Origin: DAOMOP01 sp035444405
GTDB lineage: Bacteria; Pseudomonadota; Gammaproteobacteria; Burkholderiales; Rhodocyclaceae
Direction of reading: 5' to 3'
Length of the DNA stretch: 7,425 nucleotides
Assembly (NCBI GenBank): GCA_035444405.1
Contig: DAOMOP010000199.1
Coordinates: forward strand, 1-7,425
This document shows positions 1-6,264 of the stretch, piece after piece (the first letter of the stretch is position 1; the number at the start of each line of letters is the position of its first letter). Below the pieces are notes generated by a model that was not told the origin of the DNA, did not search any database, and saw nothing but the letters and a program-made list of their open reading frames with translations. The translations under genes were made by a program, and so were the position numbers.

Positions 1-67
1 GCTGATAGCACTCCGCAAGAACCGGAGATGCGCTCAGCATCAGTGCAAGTGCCATAAGTGCTTTCAT
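1..67 (-). CDS. Small secreted/periplasmic protein, N-terminal fragment only (cut by window edge)
   Basis: Only the first 22 codons are present; the gene runs off the left edge. Read on the minus strand from an ATG at 67-65, the peptide begins MKALMALALMLSASPVLA followed by ECYQ. This is a textbook Sec signal peptide: one Lys, a Leu/Ala/Met hydrophobic core and a VLA cleavage site, so the mature protein would start with Glu-Cys and is exported to the periplasm or beyond. A strong Shine-Dalgarno (AAGGAG, complement of 75-80) lies 7 bases upstream of the ATG and supports this start. The gene points the same way as the LysR gene behind it, with a gap of about 145 bases, so it may be separately transcribed or read through. 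Too little is visible to name a family; the function is unknown. Confidence 0.7.
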   Translation of the reverse strand, partial: MKALMALALMLSASPVLAECYQ

Positions 68-166
68 CGTGTTTCTCCTTGCGCACAGGGTTCGATGACT
101 CGAAAGACGTCTGAGGTAACCCGGCAACCCACTGCAAGATCATGCGACCGGGCCGGACGCGGGTTG

Positions 167-181
167 CTCCCCCATGGGGAG
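167..181. repeat. Short GC-rich hairpin between two minus-strand genes
   Basis: CTCCCC at 167-172 and GGGGAG at 176-181 form a perfect 6-bp stem with a 3-base loop, about 30 bases beyond the LysR stop codon. An additional inverted pair, GCAACCC at 124-130 and GGGTTGC at 161-167, flanks it. Neither is followed by a T-run on the minus strand, so this is at best a weak or Rho-assisted terminator for the regulator gene. It may simply reflect the C-rich composition of the gap. Confidence 0.25.
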
Positions 182-211
182 GGTTGTGGGGGGATGGGGT
201 TCGACGGGCGA

Positions 212-1219
212 TCAGAACATGCTCTCCACGGCATTCTGCTGTTCCACGAATTCGCGTACGGTGTAGCTGTCGGCCTTCTCGACGAAGCGGCATTCCGAAT
301 GCGTGGGGTCGGTGCAAGTGCTGAACCGGTAGCAGCCTTCGAACAGCGCCACGACCCAGTCGACGAAGACTCGCACCTTCGGAGACAGATGTCGGTTGTA
401 GAGGTAGACGACCGAAATCGGTAACGGTGCGGGTTGCCACTGCGGCAGCACCTCGACGAGCGCGCCGGACTTCAGGTGCTCGTAGGCCATGAAGCGCGGT
501 GGTTGGATCATGCCGAAACCCTGAAGGCCGCAGGCGAGATAGGCATCGGCGTCGTTCACAGCCACAGCGCCCTTCATCTTGATCGGAATCGACTCGCCGT
601 CGATGACGAGGTCCCAGTCGAGCACGCGCCCATTGGGGGTGAAGTAATGCACCGCCTTGTGCTGCACGAGGTCCTCGATCGTCTTCGGTTCGCCGTGGCG
701 TTCGAGGTAGCTCGGCGCCGCACACGTGACGCCCTGGAAGGTGCCCAGACGACGGGCGACCATCGACGAGTCCTTGATCTCGCCGACGCGAATCACGCAA
801 TCGACCGCCTCCTGCACCATGTTCACCGGCCTGTCGCTCATCCCGATCACCAGATCTATGTCCGGATAGCGCGACTGGAACTCGCACAGCATGGGCACCA
901 GGATCAGCCGGCCGATCGCCGGCGGCACGTCGATGCGCAGCCGGCCGTGCGGGCCGCGCTCGACGTCATGGAACGAGGCTTCCGCTTCCTCGACCTCGGC
1001 GAGAATGTTCATGCAGCGCTCGTAGTACGACGCGCCATCCTGCGTCAGGCTGATCTTGCGCGTGGTGCGGTTGAGCAAGCGCACGCGCAGCCGCCGTTCG
1101 AGTTTCTGGATCGTGGTGGTGACCGTTGCACGCGGCAAGCCCAGACTGTCGGCCGCCTGCGTGAAGCTGTTCGCCTCAACGACGCGGGTGAAGACCTGCA
1201 TGGCCTGAAAGAGATCCAT
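212..1219 (-). CDS. LysR-family transcriptional regulator (CrgA/DmlR-like), divergent from the efflux operon
   Basis: A 335-residue DNA-binding regulator. Residues 1-60 are the LysR winged helix-turn-helix; the helix-turn-helix is about 18-37, with the family pattern SFTQAADSLGLPRATVTTTI, followed by KLERRLRVRLLNRTTRKISLT. Residues about 92-295 form the periplasmic-binding-protein-like effector domain, with typical GRLRIDVP, YPDIDL and LDW motifs. The subfamily is recognised from memory as CrgA/DmlR-like rather than MexT-like. The start is set at the ATG at 1219 because a GAGAGG ribosome site (complement of 1227-1232) lies 7 bases upstream and MDLFQAMQVF is the usual N-terminus; a TTG at 1243 would add only MLSPRGIA. 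The usual fold ends near VDWVVALFE (residue 294), but the frame continues for 41 residues with cysteines at 296, 302 and 310. Its position, divergent from the pump genes, makes it their likely regulator and probably self-regulating. The effector is unknown. Confidence 0.93.
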   Translation of the reverse strand: MDLFQAMQVFTRVVEANSFTQAADSLGLPRATVTTTIQKLERRLRVRLLNRTTRKISLTQDGASYYERCMNILAEVEEAEASFHDVERGPHGRLRIDVPPAIGRLILVPMLCEFQSRYPDIDLVIGMSDRPVNMVQEAVDCVIRVGEIKDSSMVARRLGTFQGVTCAAPSYLERHGEPKTIEDLVQHKAVHYFTPNGRVLDWDLVIDGESIPIKMKGAVAVNDADAYLACGLQGFGMIQPPRFMAYEHLKSGALVEVLPQWQPAPLPISVVYLYNRHLSPKVRVFVDWVVALFEGCYRFSTCTDPTHSECRFVEKADSYTVREFVEQQNAVESMF

Positions 1220-1250
1220 GGCGATGCCTCTCGGGGATAACAAACCTGTA

Positions 1251-1281
1251 ATTATTCAGTTCATGCGAACAGACTGTTCAA
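1251..1281 (-). promoter_or_regulatory. Putative sigma-70-type promoter of the LysR gene
   Basis: On the minus strand TTGAAC (complement of 1276-1281, 4-5 of 6 consensus positions) and AATAAT (complement of 1251-1256, 5 of 6) are separated by 19 bases. This is slightly longer than the ideal 17. Transcription would begin near 1244, about 25 bases before the ATG at 1219. A perfect palindrome fills the spacer and overlaps the -35 box, the arrangement expected for autorepression. This is inferred by eye only. Confidence 0.35.
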
Positions 1282-1310
1282 GCGCATGGCGTCGGTCCGC
1301 ATGCTTTGAA
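1259..1310. promoter_or_regulatory. Cluster of inverted repeats, candidate operator for the divergent regulator
   Basis: The core is a perfect 13-base palindrome, GAACAG-A-CTGTTC, at 1267-1279. A further GTTC at 1259-1262 makes GTTC-N4-GAAC with the left arm. CATGCG at 1262-1267 is inverted as CGCATG at 1283-1288, which recurs in direct orientation at 1298-1303. TTCAA at 1277-1281 is inverted as TTGAA at 1306-1310. The cluster lies 40-91 bases upstream of the LysR start and over its predicted -35 box. LysR proteins commonly bind such dyads upstream of their own divergent gene. That this is the binding site is inference. Confidence 0.4.
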
Positions 1311-1626
1311 TATATGCCCTTTCGTCCCATTCCGCATTATGTCTTTCCAATCATCGTTCAACGTACAGCACTCGTGAGCATTGCCAATCTTCGCGAGCAC
1401 CGAGAGCGCGTCGGGTTGCGCCTCGATGGAACTGGATAAGGCGCCGCACCGATCATGCGCCGGGCATGGCTGCGCAACGGGCGGCGCGTGCGACAGCAGT
1501 TCCTTAAGGCACCGAGCTTCGTGCGGCTGACGTCCCGACGAAGTGATGCAATGACGGCTGCGTGGCCGAGCCGGGCTTGCGGCGATTCAGCCCCATGGCA
1601 TGAATGAACAGTTCGTGGCCGGTTTG

Positions 1627-1659
1627 ACTATCACGCGCCAGCACCGCATGCGCGATAGT
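1627..1659. repeat. Imperfect stem-loop in the intergenic region
   Basis: ACTATC at 1627-1632 pairs with GATAGT at 1654-1659. After a 2-base bulge, GCG at 1635-1637 pairs with CGC at 1651-1653, giving about 9 base pairs around a 13-base loop. No T-run follows on either side, so it is not a standard terminator. It lies about 180 bases upstream of the adaptor gene. Its role is unknown and it could be chance in a GC-rich stretch. Confidence 0.25.
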
Positions 1660-1729
1660 GCCGCATGGGCGCCGCAATGCCGCGGCCGACAACGCTTTCG
1701 GATGATTATTCAGGACTGCCGAATAGTGT

Positions 1730-1745
1730 TATCGAAAATTCGATA
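1730..1745. promoter_or_regulatory. Palindrome upstream of the efflux operon, candidate operator
   Basis: TATCGAA at 1730-1736 and TTCGATA at 1739-1745 are perfect inverted 7-base arms separated by AA. The site sits in the AT-rich stretch 94-109 bases upstream of the adaptor ATG, where an activator or repressor of the operon would act. It contains ATC-N8-GAT, one base shorter than the ATC-N9-GAT core described for nod-box-type LysR sites, which the MexT site upstream of mexEF-oprN resembles. The symmetric dyad is seen directly; the identity of its binding protein is inferred. I could not place a convincing -35/-10 pair next to it. Confidence 0.45.
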
Positions 1746-1823
1746 TTTATTTACCCGAGTAGAAAACTCAACATTGCGTCCGAAACCCGTCGTCACGAGC
1801 GGCGTGTATTCCGAAATCATCTC

Positions 1824-1828
1824 GAGGA
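1824..1828 (+). promoter_or_regulatory. Ribosome binding site fixing the adaptor start
   Basis: GAGGA lies 10 bases before the ATG at 1839. The same frame is open back to an ATG at 1665, but that start has no comparable site and would add 58 residues with no signal-peptide character ahead of a good N-terminal membrane segment. The 1839 start is therefore preferred. Confidence 0.6.
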
Positions 1829-1838
1829 CTCATCAGAA

Positions 1839-3059
1839 ATGTCACTCGCACACAAACGACTTACCGTCGCCGTGTTGGCTGCCGCCGTGATCGCGGCGGC
1901 CGGCGCACTCCACGTCCATGCCGTCGTGAACGAGAACCCGACCGAAGCGCCGACGCAACTCACCGGGGTGGATGTCGCCACCGTCGTCAGCCGCGGCATC
2001 ATCGACTGGCGCAGCTATTCCGGTCGTCTCGAAGCGGTCGACCACGTCGAGATCCGCCCCGAGGTCTCGGGCACCATCGTCTCGGTGCATTTCCGCGACG
2101 GCAGTCGCGTCGAGAAGGATGAACTGCTCTTCACCATCGACCCGCGCCCCTACCAGGCGGTGGTCGATCGTGCCCGCGCCCAGCTCGCGGCGGCCGAGGC
2201 GCGCGCCGCCTATACCGCATCGGAGCTCGCGCGCAGCCAGCGCCTGCTCGCCGACAACGCCATCGCGCGGCGCGACCACGACCAGCGCCAGAACGCCGCC
2301 CGCGAAGCCGCGGCCAACCTGCAGGCGGCGCGAGCGGAACTCGCGACCGCAAACCTCAACCTCTCGCACACCCGCATCACCGCGCCGGTGGCCGGCCGCG
2401 TGTCCCGCGCCGAAGTGACGCTGGGCAACCTCGTCAGCGCCGGCGCCGCCTCGCCGCCGCTCACCACGCTGGTGTCGATGGCGCAGATGTACGCCGCCTT
2501 CGACGTGGACGAGCAGAGCTTCCTCAAGCTCATCAACCCGGCGATCACCGGCGACGCGCCGATTCCAGTGCTGCTCGGCCTGGCTGATGAGGACGGCTAC
2601 TCGCGCGCCGGCCAGGTCAGCTCCGTCGACAACCGGCTCGATACCGCCTCCGGCACCATCCGCGTACGCGCCGTGTTCGACAACCCGGATGGCTCCCTCG
2701 TCCCCGGCCTTTACGCACGCATCCGCCTCGGAGGCGGCAGCGAGCGTACCGCGGCACTGATCGACGGGCGCGCCATCGGCACCGACCAGGACAAGCGCTT
2801 CGTGCTCGTCGTGGACGAGGCCAACCGCACTGCGTATCGCGAAGTGCAATTGGGGGCCAGCGTGGATGGCCTGCGCGTGATCGAAAGCGGCCTCGAGCCG
2901 GGCGAACGCATCGTCGTCAACGGCCTGCAGCGCATCCGCCCCGGCGAGACCATCCAGCCCCAGGTGGTGCCGATGGCGGGCACCGAGGCTGTCGACCCGA
3001 TCCAGCCGGCCACCCCCGCCCGTGGGGTGATCGTCGCCGGAGAAGGGCTGCAGTCATGA
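1839..3059 (+). CDS. Efflux RND transporter periplasmic adaptor subunit (membrane fusion protein, MexE-like)
   Basis: A 406-residue adaptor linking the inner-membrane pump to the outer-membrane channel. Residues 8-28 are an Ala-rich hydrophobic segment that serves as signal or anchor. The protein contains no cysteine, so unlike AcrA/MexA it cannot be lipid-anchored; it is held by an uncleaved segment or cut after HVHA. Next come the first lipoyl half (about 66-101, with GRLEAVDHVEIRPEVSG and IDPRPYQ), an Ala/Arg-rich coiled-coil hairpin (about 104-176), the second lipoyl half (about 177-210, with LSHTRITAPVAGRVSRAEV), a beta-barrel (about 215-297) and the membrane-proximal domain (about 305-375). 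Length and order fit the RND adaptor family, and the wording is closest to MexE as I recall it. The start at 1839 is chosen for its ribosome site. The stop overlaps the pump start as ATGA, so the two are translationally coupled. Substrate cannot be read from this protein. Confidence 0.95.
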   Translation: MSLAHKRLTVAVLAAAVIAAAGALHVHAVVNENPTEAPTQLTGVDVATVVSRGIIDWRSYSGRLEAVDHVEIRPEVSGTIVSVHFRDGSRVEKDELLFTIDPRPYQAVVDRARAQLAAAEARAAYTASELARSQRLLADNAIARRDHDQRQNAAREAAANLQAARAELATANLNLSHTRITAPVAGRVSRAEVTLGNLVSAGAASPPLTTLVSMAQMYAAFDVDEQSFLKLINPAITGDAPIPVLLGLADEDGYSRAGQVSSVDNRLDTASGTIRVRAVFDNPDGSLVPGLYARIRLGGGSERTAALIDGRAIGTDQDKRFVLVVDEANRTAYREVQLGASVDGLRVIESGLEPGERIVVNGLQRIRPGETIQPQVVPMAGTEAVDPIQPATPARGVIVAGEGLQS

Positions 3060-6000
3060 ACATCTCGCGCTTTTTCATCGATCGCCCGATCTTCGCGGGT
3101 GTGTTGTCGATTCTCATCCTGCTCGCCGGGGCGATCTCGATGTTCCAGCTGCCGATTTCGGAATACCCCGAGGTCGTGCCGCCGTCGGTGGTCGTGCGGG
3201 CGCAGTATCCCGGCGCCAACCCCAAGGTGATCGCAGAAACCGTGGCCGCGCCGCTGGAAGAGTCGATCAACGGTGTCGAAAACATGCTCTACATGCAGTC
3301 GCAGGCGAACAGCGACGGCAACCTCGCGGTGACGGTGCATTTCCACCTTGGCATGGATCCGGACAAGGCCCAGCAACTGGTGCAGAACCGGGTCGCCCAG
3401 GCGATGCCGCGCCTGCCCCAGGACGTGCAGCGCCTCGGCGTGACCACCACCAAGAGTTCGCCCACGCTGACGATGGTGGTGCACCTGATCTCGCCCGACG
3501 ATCGCTATGACATGACCTACCTGCGCAACTACGGGCTGATCAACGTGCGCGACCGTCTTGCCCGCATTCCGGGCGTCGGCGAGGTGGCGATGTGGGGCGC
3601 CGGCAACTATTCGATGCGCATCTGGCTCGATCCACAGAAGGTCGCCCAGCGCGGGCTCACCGCGAGCGACGTGATCGCCGCGATCCGCGAGCAGAACGTA
3701 CAGGTGGCGGCCGGCGTCATCGGCGCCTCGCCCAGCCTGCCCGACGTGCCGCTGCAACTCTCGATCAACGCCCAGGGCCGCCTGCAGAGCGAGGAGGACT
3801 TTGCCGAGATCATCCTGCGCACCGGCGCCAACGGCGCCGTCACCCGCCTGGGCGACGTCGCGCGGGTGGAACTGGCCTCGGCCGAGTACGGCTTGCGCTC
3901 GCTGCTCGACAACAAGCCGGCGGTCGCGATCGGCATCATGCAGACGCCCGACGCCAATGCGCTCGCGGTGTCGTCGCAGGTGCGCGCTGTCATGGACGAA
4001 CTGGCGCAGGATTTTCCGCCCTCGGTCGAACATCGCATCGTCTACGACCCCACCCAGTTCGTGCGCGCCAGCATCAAGGCCGTCATCCTCACGCTGCTCG
4101 AAGCGGTCGCGCTGGTGGTGCTCGTGGTGATCGTCTTCCTGCAGACCTGGCGCGCGTCGATCATTCCGCTGCTGGCGGTGCCGGTGTCCATCATCGGCAC
4201 CTTCTCGCTGATGCATCTCTTCGGTTACTCGATCAACGCGCTGTCGCTGTTCGGCATGGTGCTGGCCATCGGCATCGTCGTCGACGACGCCATCGTCGTG
4301 GTCGAGAACGTCGAGCGAAACATCGAGGCCGGGCTCTCCCCGCGCGACGCCACCTACCGCGCCATGCGCGAGGTCAGCGGTCCGATCATCGCGATCAGCC
4401 TCACGCTGGTGGCGGTGTTCGTGCCGCTCGCCTTCATGACCGGCCTCACCGGCCAGTTCTACCAGCAGTTCGCGATGACCATCGCGATCTCGACGGTGAT
4501 CTCGGCGTTCAACTCGCTCACGCTGTCGCCGGCACTCGCGGCGCTGCTGCTCAGGGGCCACGGCGAGCCGCCTGACGGCCTCACGCGTGCGATGAACGCG
4601 GTGTTCGGCGGCTTCTTCGCGGGTTTCAACCGCTTCTTCCGGCGCGCCTCGGAGGGCTACGGCCGGGGCGTCACCGGCGTGATCACGCACAAGGGAAAGT
4701 CGATGGGCGTGTATGCGCTGCTGCTCGCCGCCACCGCCGCCATCTCGTACGCATTGCCCGGCGGCTTCGTGCCGGCGCAGGACAAGCAGTACCTCATCGG
4801 CTTCGCCCAGTTGCCCGCCGGCGCCTCGCTCGACCGCACCGAAGGCGTGATCCGCCGCATGGGCGACATCACCCTCGCCCACCCCGGTGTCGAAAGCGCG
4901 GTGGCGTTCCCGGGCCTGTCGATCAACGGCTTCACCAACAGTTCGAGCGCGGGCATCGTGTTCGCCACGCTCAAGCCGTTCGCCGAGCGGCGCGGGCCGG
5001 GCATGTCCGCCAACGAGATCGCCGGCGCGCTCAACGCGCAGTACGCCGGCATCCAGGAGGCCTTCATCGCGGTGTTTCCGCCGCCGCCGGTGATGGGCCT
5101 CGGTACCATGGGCGGCTTCAAGCTGCAGATCCAGGATCGCGGCGCGCTCGGCCACGCCGAGCTCGACGCCGCCACCAAGGCCTTCCTGCAGGCCGCCAAC
5201 GCCGCGCCCGAGCTGGGCCCCACCTTCACCAACTACCAGATCAACGTACCGCAGCTCGACGTGGAGCTTGATCGCGTCAAGGCCAAGCAGCTCGGCGTGG
5301 CCGTCACCGACGTGTTCGACACCATGCAGATCTACCTCGGCTCGCTGTACGTGAACGACTTCAACCGCTTCGGGCGCGTGTACCAGGTACGTGCCCAGGC
5401 CGATGCGCCGTTCCGCGCCCGCGCCGAGGACATCATGCAGTTGAAGACGCGCAACGCCAACGGCGACATGGTGCCGCTGTCGTCGGTGGTGAAGGTGCGG
5501 CCGAGCTTCGGGCCGGAGATGGTGGTGCGCTACAACGGCTACACCTCGGCCGACATCAACGGCGGGCCTGCACCCGGCTACTCCTCCAGCCAGGCCGAGG
5601 CCGCCATCGAACGCATCGCGGCCGAGACCCTGCCGCGCGGCGTGCGCTTCGAATGGACCGATCTCACCTACCAGAAGATTCTCGTCGGCAATGCCGGCAT
5701 CTGGATCTTCCCGCTCTCGGTGCTGCTGGTATTCCTCGTTCTCGCCGCCCAGTACGAGAGCCTGCGCCTGCCGCTCGCGGTGATCATGATCGTGCCGATG
5801 GGCATTCTCGCCGCGCTCGCGGGCGTGTGGGCGACCGGCGGCGACAACAACATCTTCACCCAGATCGGGTTGATGGTGCTGGTGGGCCTCGCATGCAAGA
5901 ACGCCATTCTGATCGTCGAGTTCGCGCGCGAGCTCGAGTTGCAGGGCATGCCCCCGATCCAGGCCGCGATCCAGGCCAGCCGCCTGCGCCTGCGCCCCAT

Positions 6001-6253
6001 CCTGATGACCTCGATCGCCTTCATCATGGGCGTCATACCGCTGGTGCTCGCGACCGGCGCCGGCGCCGAGATGCGCCAGGCCATGGGCATCGCGGTGTTC
6101 TTCGGCATGATCGGCGTGACCTTCTTCGGTCTGTTCCTCACCCCGGTGTTCTACGCCGTGCTGCGCTCCCTCGGCGGCGGCAGGCTGCATGCCGCCGCCC
6201 CGCACGAGGCCCCGCTGATCGCGCCGGCGGCCCCGGCCGCGCAGAACATTTGA
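3056..6253 (+). CDS. Efflux RND transporter permease subunit, HAE1 family (MexF-like)
   Basis: A 1065-residue proton-driven inner-membrane pump that forms a trimer and takes drugs or other amphiphilic compounds from the periplasm and inner leaflet. The length matches MexF/AcrB, so it is complete. Seen in order: the first membrane segment (about 10-30); the conserved PISEYPEVVPPSVVVRAQYP start of the first periplasmic loop; membrane segments 2-6 from about residue 339; the segment-4 proton-relay pair Asp410-Asp411 in GIVVDDAIVVVEN; the second large periplasmic loop after GFVPAQDKQYL; and segments 8-12, including the relay Lys948 in GLACKNAILIVEF and RLRPILMTSIAFIMGV. All catalytic residues are intact. 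Residue wording is very close to MexF as remembered, which exports chloramphenicol, quinolones and trimethoprim; carrying that substrate range over is inference. A GAAGGG site 8 bases before the ATG lies inside the adaptor gene, and the outer-membrane factor gene begins 11 bases after the stop. Confidence 0.97.
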   Translation: MNISRFFIDRPIFAGVLSILILLAGAISMFQLPISEYPEVVPPSVVVRAQYPGANPKVIAETVAAPLEESINGVENMLYMQSQANSDGNLAVTVHFHLGMDPDKAQQLVQNRVAQAMPRLPQDVQRLGVTTTKSSPTLTMVVHLISPDDRYDMTYLRNYGLINVRDRLARIPGVGEVAMWGAGNYSMRIWLDPQKVAQRGLTASDVIAAIREQNVQVAAGVIGASPSLPDVPLQLSINAQGRLQSEEDFAEIILRTGANGAVTRLGDVARVELASAEYGLRSLLDNKPAVAIGIMQTPDANALAVSSQVRAVMDELAQDFPPSVEHRIVYDPTQFVRASIKAVILTLLEAVALVVLVVIVFLQTWRASIIPLLAVPVSIIGTFSLMHLFGYSINALSLFGMVLAIGIVVDDAIVVVENVERNIEAGLSPRDATYRAMREVSGPIIAISLTLVAVFVPLAFMTGLTGQFYQQFAMTIAISTVISAFNSLTLSPALAALLLRGHGEPPDGLTRAMNAVFGGFFAGFNRFFRRASEGYGRGVTGVITHKGKSMGVYALLLAATAAISYALPGGFVPAQDKQYLIGFAQLPAGASLDRTEGVIRRMGDITLAHPGVESAVAFPGLSINGFTNSSSAGIVFATLKPFAERRGPGMSANEIAGALNAQYAGIQEAFIAVFPPPPVMGLGTMGGFKLQIQDRGALGHAELDAATKAFLQAANAAPELGPTFTNYQINVPQLDVELDRVKAKQLGVAVTDVFDTMQIYLGSLYVNDFNRFGRVYQVRAQADAPFRARAEDIMQLKTRNANGDMVPLSSVVKVRPSFGPEMVVRYNGYTSADINGGPAPGYSSSQAEAAIERIAAETLPRGVRFEWTDLTYQKILVGNAGIWIFPLSVLLVFLVLAAQYESLRLPLAVIMIVPMGILAALAGVWATGGDNNIFTQIGLMVLVGLACKNAILIVEFARELELQGMPPIQAAIQASRLRLRPILMTSIAFIMGVIPLVLATGAGAEMRQAMGIAVFFGMIGVTFFGLFLTPVFYAVLRSLGGGRLHAAAPHEAPLIAPAAPAAQNI

Positions 6254-6264
6254 GGGGCCAGGCC

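Larger units (their letters stand above)
1220..1838. other. Divergent intergenic region (619 bases) without a convincing gene
   Basis: The region lies between the LysR start and the adaptor start. Both ends (about 1235-1360 and 1700-1840) are visibly richer in A and T than the flanking genes, as expected for promoters, while the middle (about 1380-1690) is GC-rich. Short open frames exist at 1218-1439 plus, 1504-1692 minus and 1600-1890 plus. None has a clear ribosome site or a recognisable protein, and two overlap the flanking genes. The supported contents are the inverted-repeat cluster near 1259-1310, a hairpin at 1627-1659 and a palindrome at 1730-1745. The length is more than a simple divergent promoter needs, so the GC-rich middle may be an old gene remnant, but I could not identify it. 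Confidence 0.55.

Noticed and set aside
434..1240. A 268-codon plus-strand open frame opposite the LysR gene
   Set aside because: Low-complexity His/Arg/Ala/Leu composition, no family motifs and no ribosome site. It mirrors the real regulator.
1267..1279. GAAC-N5-GTTC palindrome as a LexA (SOS) box
   Set aside because: The Gram-positive LexA box is GAAC-N4-GTTC and the proteobacterial one is CTGT-N8-ACAG. Spacing and orientation do not fit, and no SOS gene is nearby.
1218..1439. 73-codon plus-strand open frame starting inside the LysR gene end
   Set aside because: It crosses the predicted regulator promoter and operator cluster, and shows no ribosome site or known motif.
1504..1692. 62-codon minus-strand open frame in the intergenic region
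   Set aside because: No ribosome site and no family I recognise; it could be a remnant but there is no positive support for a gene.
1665..1838. 58-residue N-terminal extension of the adaptor protein
   Set aside because: The extension has no signal-peptide character, precedes a good N-terminal membrane segment and covers the AT-rich palindromic promoter region. The ATG at 1839 has a GAGGA site at proper spacing.
2711..6205. A 1164-codon open frame on the minus strand opposite the pump gene
   Set aside because: It is extremely rich in His, Arg, Asp and Gly with no recognisable domain. It lies in the complementary frame of a strongly conserved pump gene in high-GC DNA, where long antisense frames arise from codon bias. 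It is a shadow.
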